A stretch of 64,000 nucleotides of DNA from Omphiscola glabra (lineage: Eukaryota > Mollusca > Gastropoda > Lymnaeidae), in contig OZ024804.1 of NCBI GenBank assembly GCA_964017045.1, positions 22,510,537 to 22,574,536 on the forward strand, written 5' to 3'. The notes below the pieces were generated by a model that had not been told where the DNA came from, searched no databases, and saw only the letters and a program-made list of their open reading frames with translations. Below, piece after piece: positions 57,895-64,000 of the stretch. The position numbers and the translations under genes are program-made. How positions within the stretch are numbered: position 1 is the stretch's first letter; every line of letters begins with the position of its first letter.

Positions 57895-57940
57895 ATTAAT
57901 GTTGAGTGACCATTGAGTGACCGTTGAGTGACCATTGGTT
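57895..57940. repeat. about 14-bp tandem repeat, 3 copies
   Basis: GTTGAGTGACCATT and close variants. Confidence 0.7.
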
Positions 57941-58249
57941 CTAAACACGCTGAGCCCGGGACACAGGGGGGAAAAATGATTTAAATTTAAAGACATGTAG
58001 CCAAGGGAAACAAGTTCCTGATGTTCTATGGAGAGTAGCTGGCCCTTGAACACACCATACGCGTTATGACGAAGGTGCAATATATGAAATACAACGAATA
58101 ACTATATAACGTTCAGGGTATGCAATATATGATGTTTAAGGAATGGTATGTATGTTTAAAAAAGAATGGATAGAGTCGAAATAACTCACGACCACCTTAG
58201 CTCTGACGACCGGTTGAGTAGACGATCATGACAGGCTATTGTAAACGAT

Positions 58250-58395
58250 AGAGTCCAAAATGGCGGTGACTTCATTATATGGACCAAAATGGTTGTGACT
58301 CCATTATATGGTCCAAAATGGTTGTGACTTCATTATATAGTCCAAAATGGTTGTGACTTTATTATATCGTCCAAAATGGCTGTGACTCCATCTTT
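58250..58395. repeat. 29-bp minisatellite, 5 copies
   Basis: Unit CCAAAATGGTTGTGACTTCA plus TTATATGGT. Confidence 0.9.
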
Positions 58396-59310
58396 TCGAT
58401 TTCATACCAAGCACCTCTTCTCTCCACCCCCTCCATCCACACAACCCTGCCCTTATCTCTTTATATTTCCCCCACTCCATCTCACTACTTCACACCCCCC
58501 CCCCCAAACCTAACTCCCTACCCACAGCTCCACCAATATGGTCCACTCCTTCCCTGCACCCTGTACTCCCCAATCAGCACACCCTAAGAGACGACCCTCC
58601 AGTCACATATCATGTATTTACGAAGTCAAAAAAGGGCATGACTCATTGGATACCCGCCAAAACTGATGTCCGGTCATGATATCGATCACTGGCTACAGCA
58701 GCATGACCTAATGTTGGCGACTGGTTGGGTGCAGATGTGTCTATGTTGTCAGTCTTTGTCATAATATTTTATTCTTCTAAGTTGAATATGTCTTGGTTAT
58801 ATTCTACAATATGTATTTGTTGCCGTGGCTACGTTATATTCTGTTTTCCATTCATGCTGTGTCTTTGTTAAATTGATATGTGCGTGTATCTATGTTGTCT
58901 TGTCAATGTTAACTGCCTTGTTTGTTAACTATGTTTAATCTTTATGTTGTTTTCCCATGTCATCAGTTTTTTGTATCTGTCTTGTTATGTCTGGATTGTC
59001 TCTTTACGTTTGTCTATATTTTGTCTATATTTCATCTGTATTGTTAAAGTCCATTTAATTTTTCTATATGATGTCTATGTTATTCGTCCCCCAGTTATTC
59101 CTTTGATTAATTACACGAACTTTTGTTCAAAAAGTCATATCAAAACTAGCAGAGGGTCTCAAACACGGGTTGCACATAGAAATGAGGTAGGTAAGTAGCA
59201 AAATAAAATGAAGATGAGATGTAAGGTCGGGGGGGGGGGGGAGGTTTTACAAACTCTAGAATTTAATGCTCTATCAAATTAAATAATACGTAATACACAG
59301 TAAGACCATA
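58396..59310. other. non-coding sequence, T-rich, no gene seen
   Basis: A T/G-rich stretch (58730-59060) with degenerate TATGTTGT units gives one open frame without homology. A G run lies at about 59229. Confidence 0.5.
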
Positions 59311-59314
59311 TGTC

Positions 59315-59545
59315 AATGGGTCACTTAGGTCAATAGGTCATTTGGGTCAATGGGCTACCTGGGTAAGGGGGTTACTTGGGTAAATGGACTACTTGGGTCA
59401 ATGGGTAACTTAGCCAATGGGTCACTTGGGTCACTGGGTTACTCGGGTCGATGGGTTACTTGGTTCAATGAGCTTCTTGGGTCAATGGGTCACATGGGTC
59501 CACGGGTCATTTGGGTCAGTGGGTTACTTCGGCCAAAGGTTCACC
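59315..59545. repeat. about 16-17-bp minisatellite, about 13 copies
   Basis: GGGTCAATGGGTTACTT-type units with many variants. Confidence 0.88.
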
Positions 59546-59689
59546 GGGGTAATAGAAGTGAAACACCCTCGGACTTAAAATGTGGTGTAGGTCTGAGGGT
59601 TAGCGAAACACCTCCAGGTTTTCAATGTAGCCGTTGTGTGGGGGGGGGGGGGTACCCTGTGTTTAAATTCTTTTTAAAATAAATAAGTA

Positions 59690-60090
59690 ACGATCATAAA
59701 GCTGGTAGCTTTTATCCACACAAACAATGAGGGTAATGATGGTTGCTTTAATCCACACAAACAATGAGGGTAATGCTGGTTGCTTTTATCCACACAAACA
59801 ATGAGGGTAATGCTGGTTCCTTTTATCCACACAAACAATGAGGGTAATGATGGTTGCTTTAATCCAACCAAACAATGAGGGTAATGCTGGTTGCTTTTAT
59901 CCACACAAACAATGAGGGTAATGCTGGTTGCTTTCATCCACACAAACAATGAGGGTAATGCTGGTTGCTTTAATCCACACAAACAATGAGGGTAATGCTG
60001 GTTGCTTTTATCCACACAAACAATGAGGGTAATGCTGGTTGCTTTTATCCACACAAACAATGAGGGTAATGCTGGTTGATTTGATCCAAA
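59690..60090. repeat. 37-bp minisatellite, about 10 copies
   Basis: Unit TTGCTTTTATCCACACAAAC plus AATGAGGGTAATGCTGG. The unit length rotates the frame, yet one minus frame stays open for 139 codons. Confidence 0.95.
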
Positions 60091-60369
60091 CACCTTTAAT
60101 TAAACAATTCAACTGGATATCCTGTGATGGAGAGATTGTCCACGGCGAGTTCAGCTGGGAGCTAACTCTCTTATCAGCGTTGCATCGGTTGTGAAGCAGG
60201 GGGCGACTACCTATATCGTAAACAGAACATATAGCGCAAATCCCCCAACTGGATTATCCACAGATCTACATCTCGCTAGCAGGGAATACCAGACATACCA
60301 CACAGGCAATTAACTCCCTCTACCCACCCACCACACACGTCCACAGTCCCACAACCCACGTTGAGAGGT

Positions 60370-60425
60370 CCATAAGGTTTAGCTGGTCGGTTTAACGTTT
60401 AGCTGGTCGGTTTAACGGTTTTGCT
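60370..60425. repeat. 20-bp tandem repeat, about 2.5 copies
   Basis: TTTAGCTGGTCGGTTTAACG. Confidence 0.85.
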
Positions 60426-60764
60426 GGTGTAAGTTACCATCACGTTTGTGACCGAAGATGGGTCTTTGGGGGGGGGGGGGGGGGTGAGTGAAAAGTTATG
60501 AGTCGGGGGGGGGGGGGGGCAGCTAGTGAAAAGGGGGTGGGCAGTTGGGACGAACGGGGTGGGTGTGGTCACGTTAAAAGCAGTTCGTGGGTAGTGAGGC
60601 TATAAGGAAAATAGCCGCTATAAAGTGAACGGTAAGGGGAGAGTACTACCCTTGAAGTTGATTGTTTGCGGTTATTCGTCCACAAACCAACTGTAATGTC
60701 CAATGAATATAAATTTACTTTTTTATTTTAAAAAAAAAAAAAACTTTCTGCCAGTTCAGCTCCA

Positions 60765-61040
60765 AGACACAATTGTCTTGTACAATCAACTCCAAGAAAC
60801 AACCATCTTGTACAATAAGCTCCAGGAGACAATCACCTTGTACAATCAGCTCCAGGAGACAATCACCTTGTACAATCAGCTCCAGGAGACAATCATCTTG
60901 TACGATCAGATCCAGGAGACAATCACCTTGTACAATCAGCTCCAGGAGACAATCACCTTGTACAATCAGCTCCAAGAGACAATAACATTGTACAATCAGC
61001 TCCAGGAGACAATCACATTGTACAATCAACTTGATGAATC
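60765..61040. repeat. 30-bp minisatellite, 9 copies
   Basis: Unit TGTACAATCAGCTCCAGGAG plus ACAATCACCT. Open on both strands (LYNQLQETIT; LIVQGDCLLE). No homologue recognised; treated as a repeat, not a gene. Confidence 0.95.
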
Positions 61041-61239
61041 TGAAATCACCCGGTCCGGCCATTCTATTTAATTAAATCTTCAAAGGAAAGGTAATCCCCA
61101 ATTACACAGCTGAGTCGTCGCATGCCCATGTCTATGTCAAACTCGACTTTTAAGAAACATTGACCAAAATAGACATGTGCAAGACAACCCTCACAACATA
61201 ACTGATAAACACATCGCAAAGTGTGACGGTCTAATTATT

Positions 61240-62070
61240 TTGGTGGTAACATGTCAAGAACTACTGTAGTGGTCATATTTCCATGAATACGGTAGTGGTC
61301 ATATTTCCATGAATACTGTAGTGATCTCATGTCCATGACTACGGTAGTGGTCTCATGTCCATGACTACGGTAGTGGTCTCATGTCCATGACTACGGTAGT
61401 GGTCTCATGTCCATGACTACGGTAGTGATCACAGATCCATGACTACGGTTGTGGTCACATGTCCATGATTACGGTAGTAGTCACATGTCCATGACTACGG
61501 TAGTGGTCACATGTCAATGACTACCTGGTAGTGGTCGGTAGTGGTCACATGTCCATGATTACGGTAGTGGTCACATGTCCATGACTACGGTAGTGGTCAC
61601 ATGTCCATGGCTACGGTAGTGGTCACATATCCATGACTACGGTAGTGGTCACATGTCCATGACTACGGTAGTGATCACAGATGCATGACTACGGTAGTGG
61701 TCACATGTCCATGACTACGATAGTGGTCTCATGTCCATGACTACGGTAGTGATTTCATGTCCATGACTACGGTAGTGGTCACATGTCCATGACTACGGGA
61801 GTGGTCACATATCCATGATTACGGCAGTGGTCACATGTCCATGACTACGGTAGTGATCGCAGATGCATGACTACGGTAGTGGTTACATGTCCATGACTAC
61901 GGTAGTGGTCACATGTCCATGACTACGGTAGTTATCTCATGTCCATGACTACGGTAGTGGTCACATGTCCATGACTACGGTAGTGGTCACATGTCCATGA
62001 CTACGTTAGTGATCTCATGTCCATGACTACGGTAGTGGTCACATGTCCATGACTACGGTAGTGGTCATAC
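61240..62070. repeat. 26-bp minisatellite, about 31 copies
   Basis: Unit GACTACGGTAGTGGTCACAT plus GTCCAT with mixed GTCTCATG and GATCACAGAT variants. One of the two longest arrays in the window. Confidence 0.96.
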
Positions 62071-62387
62071 AGACGTCGTCATTAGGGCTAAGCCGGGTGC
62101 AGTTTTTAACACCCGGTCCGGGTCCTGGTATTTTAAGGCAATATCCCGAATTTATTCTGCAAACAAAAGATTTATCTTCTCACCTTCTATAATGTGTTCC
62201 AACCAAGGGGGAGAGGTAAAAAGTGCATGTATAGAACCGATAGCGTTCACGAAGACATCAAACTTAAAGGCTTCAAGACACTACTAGCTTAATAACATAA
62301 TCTTAACCAAGCGGTTTTTAGTGCAGCAACATCATTGTAACATGTGACGAGTAGTGCGACCCACAGCTAGAATTATATATCTTCAGA

Positions 62388-62818
62388 CTGAGAAACAGGT
62401 GTTGAGAAGCGGGCAGTGGCGGACTGAGAAACAGGTGTTGAGAAGTGGGCAGTGGCGGACTGAGAAACAGGTGTTGAGAAGCGGGCAGTGGCGGACTGAG
62501 AAACAGGTGTTGAGAAGCGGGCAGTGGCGGACTGAGAAACAGGTGTTGAGAAGTGGGCAGTGGCGGACTGAGAAACAGGTGTTGAGAAGCGGGCAGTGGC
62601 GGACTGAGAAACAGCTGTTGAGAAGCGGGCAGTGGCGGACTGAGAAACAGGTGTTGAGAAGCGGGCAGTGGCGGACTGAGAAACAGGTGTTGAGAAGTGG
62701 GCAGTGGCGGACTGAGAAACGGGTGTTGAGAAGCGGGCAGTGGCGGACTGAGAAACAGGTGTTGAGAAGCGGGCAGTGGCGGACTGAGAAACAGGTGTTG
62801 AGAAGTGGGCAGTGGTGG
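62388..62818. repeat. 36-bp minisatellite, 12 copies, very homogeneous
   Basis: Unit GAGAAACAGGTGTTGAGAAG plus CGGGCAGTGGCGGACT. Units differ at only two or three positions, suggesting recent expansion or homogenisation. Open on both strands (12-residue EKQVLRSGQWRT; CFSVRHCPLLNT). Confidence 0.96.
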
Positions 62819-63299
62819 AGCTTTTTTTGTAGATAAAAATGTGTTGGGACTGTAATTTTGATCGGGGGGGGGGCAGAAATAAGGACTAAGAAGGGTGGAG
62901 GGTTATGTAAAAGAGGGGGGGGGCGGTTGCTTTGTAAGTCAAACCCGGAAATGTTTGATACATTCACGCGCCTGGTTATCGATTCGAGTGGAGCTGCCAA
63001 CTTTTTAAGTTCAGGCAAACAATTTGAAGTAACAGAGAACAATGATAAATATTGTAATAAACATAATAACAAAATGCCAAAATATTTATATTAAATCATC
63101 TGCTGACATCTACCGAATGAATCATAGTTTTTTTTGTTAATTTTTAATTTTATGTAGCTGTAGTGTAGTCAGAGTTTAGTTACAATAAGAAAACAGGTCA
63201 CTGAAAAATAATATTTTAATTTTAAAAATGAAAATTATTTATTTTAAATTTCACACAACTCCGTTCCCCCACACTCCCCCCACCCCCCGCAAATTTCTG

Positions 63300-63373
63300 A
63301 AACTCCCAGCGACCCCTGACGTTTTGACAAGTGACCCCTGAGTGGGTCGTGACCCACGGATTAAGAACGACTA
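63300..63373 (-). mobile_element. partial hAT/SPIN-like end
   Basis: Read on the minus strand, CGTTCTTAATCCGTGGGTCA and CGACCCACTCAGGGGTCAC resemble the 5' end of SPIN-like elements. The other end is not found. Confidence 0.4.
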
Positions 63374-63511
63374 CCCTAACCAATCAAAATCAAAATCAAA
63401 CATGGAACGTCATGTGTTGCTGGTCGCTGGTTGGCAGGAGTTTCAATTTTTCTGATACCAACATAAGTATGTTAAACCTATTTTTATAAATATTTGTATC
63501 ATCATCTAGGC

Positions 63512-63700
63512 CAGTGGTTCTCAACCTGTGGGTCGCGACCATTTTGGGGGTCGAATTACCCTTAACCAGGGGTCGCCTAAGACCATCCGAAATCACATAT
63601 ACACCAAGTAGCAACGAAAATAATTTTAAGATTGTGGATCGCCACACCACGAGGAGCAGAATTAAAAGGTCGTGGCATTAAGGAAGGTTGAGAACCACTG
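63512..63700. mobile_element. SPIN-type hAT MITE with 8-bp target duplication
   Basis: Ends CAGTGGTTCTCAACCT and AGGTTGAGAACCACTG are perfect inverted repeats. Interior blocks GGGTCGCGACC, GGGGTCGCCTAAGACCATC and AGCAACGAAAATAATTTTA match the SPIN consensus I recall. Flanks ATCTAGGC (63504-63511) and ATCTAAGC (63701-63708) match at 7 of 8. 189 bp, non-autonomous. Confidence 0.85.
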
Positions 63701-63789
63701 ATCTAAGCGATACCACCCTTTAGTTAAGCCAATTGCTTCACTTATTATATGCGCATTTAATTATACAACTATTATTGAATTATATGATA

Positions 63790-63935
63790 GATCATAAAAA
63801 TTATGGAACAGTTTGCCTCATTCTTTGAGGGAAAGTGAAAATGATAAAAAGTAATTCAAGAAAAATTTAACGAACTTTTTCTTTAAATAAAATAGCATAG
63901 ACACAAGCGCTATAGAAGTATTCAATCATCATCAC
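63790..63935 (+). mobile_element. CR1-like retrotransposon 3' tail fragment
   Basis: AAATTATGGAACAGTTTGCC and ATAGCATAGACACAAGCGCT, then TATAGAAGTATTCAATCATC, match the tails at 26.0 and 30.5 kb. The interior has short deletions. Confidence 0.7.
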
Positions 63936-64000
63936 CTCAACCCCCATCCCCCCACCCTCAAGCCCGCTCACACACACACGCAAGCTTTGACTACTGCCTA

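Noticed and set aside
58944..59198. Cys- and Leu-rich 84-codon frame as a membrane peptide
   Set aside because: It comes from T-rich degenerate repeat sequence; no signal of selection or homology.
60703..61071. LYNQLQETIT repeat frame as a coiled-coil protein
   Set aside because: It is a 30-bp minisatellite, equally open on the opposite strand.
61240..62070. CRISPR array or other repeat-spacer system
   Set aside because: Units are contiguous with no unique spacers, and the genome is eukaryotic.
1..64000. tRNA, rRNA or other structured RNA genes
   Set aside because: I looked for cloverleaf B-box signals and conserved rRNA cores and recognised none; a tRNAscan-SE and Infernal run would settle this.

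Overview
This is animal nuclear DNA with spliced genes, long AT-rich introns, many transposon relics and a very high density of minisatellites. The best guess is a gastropod mollusc, probably a heterobranch or freshwater snail. That guess rests on intron-rich genes, on hAT elements of the SPIN type (which I recall being reported from a pond snail), and on the overall repeat style. It is inference, not proof.

Two genes are supported, and they converge tail to tail. On the plus strand at the left edge (1-893) are the last exons of an isoamyl acetate-hydrolysing esterase homologue (IAH1-like, SGNH hydrolase), cut off by the window start. On the minus strand, from 44676 down to 7008, is a complete coding region for a class I unconventional myosin of the MYO1B/MYO1A type. 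I reconstructed 33 coding exons whose splice phases all agree. They give 1158 residues: motor domain (about 1-693), six IQ motifs (about 700-855) and a TH1 tail (about 879-1158). The ATG follows a splice acceptor by one base, so a non-coding first exon and the promoter lie further right, in the window or beyond it.

Layout: 1-900 IAH1 exons; 900-7000 AT-rich intergenic and 3' UTR sequence with a SPIN-type hAT relic and other small elements; 7000-14600 TH1 exons and the last IQ exon; 17100-22200 remaining IQ exons; 22500-31700 most motor exons; 33200-44700 the P-loop exon, a 10.3 kb intron packed with tandem repeats, and the first two coding exons; 44700-64000 no recognisable host exon, only minisatellites, poly-G/poly-C tracts, non-LTR retrotransposon remnants and MITEs. 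The sequence character changes sharply near 31.8 kb, inside the myosin gene: to the left it is AT-rich, to the right it is full of G/C homopolymers and minisatellites.

The most unusual features are in the myosin gene. Two of its 5' splice sites are embedded in tandem repeats whose unit carries the donor itself (11 copies at exon 16, 3 copies at exon 1). A 57-nt exon of symmetric phase puts a strongly acidic 19-residue insert into the TH1 domain. A 14-nt constitutive microexon and a possible 15-nt cassette microexon are also present.
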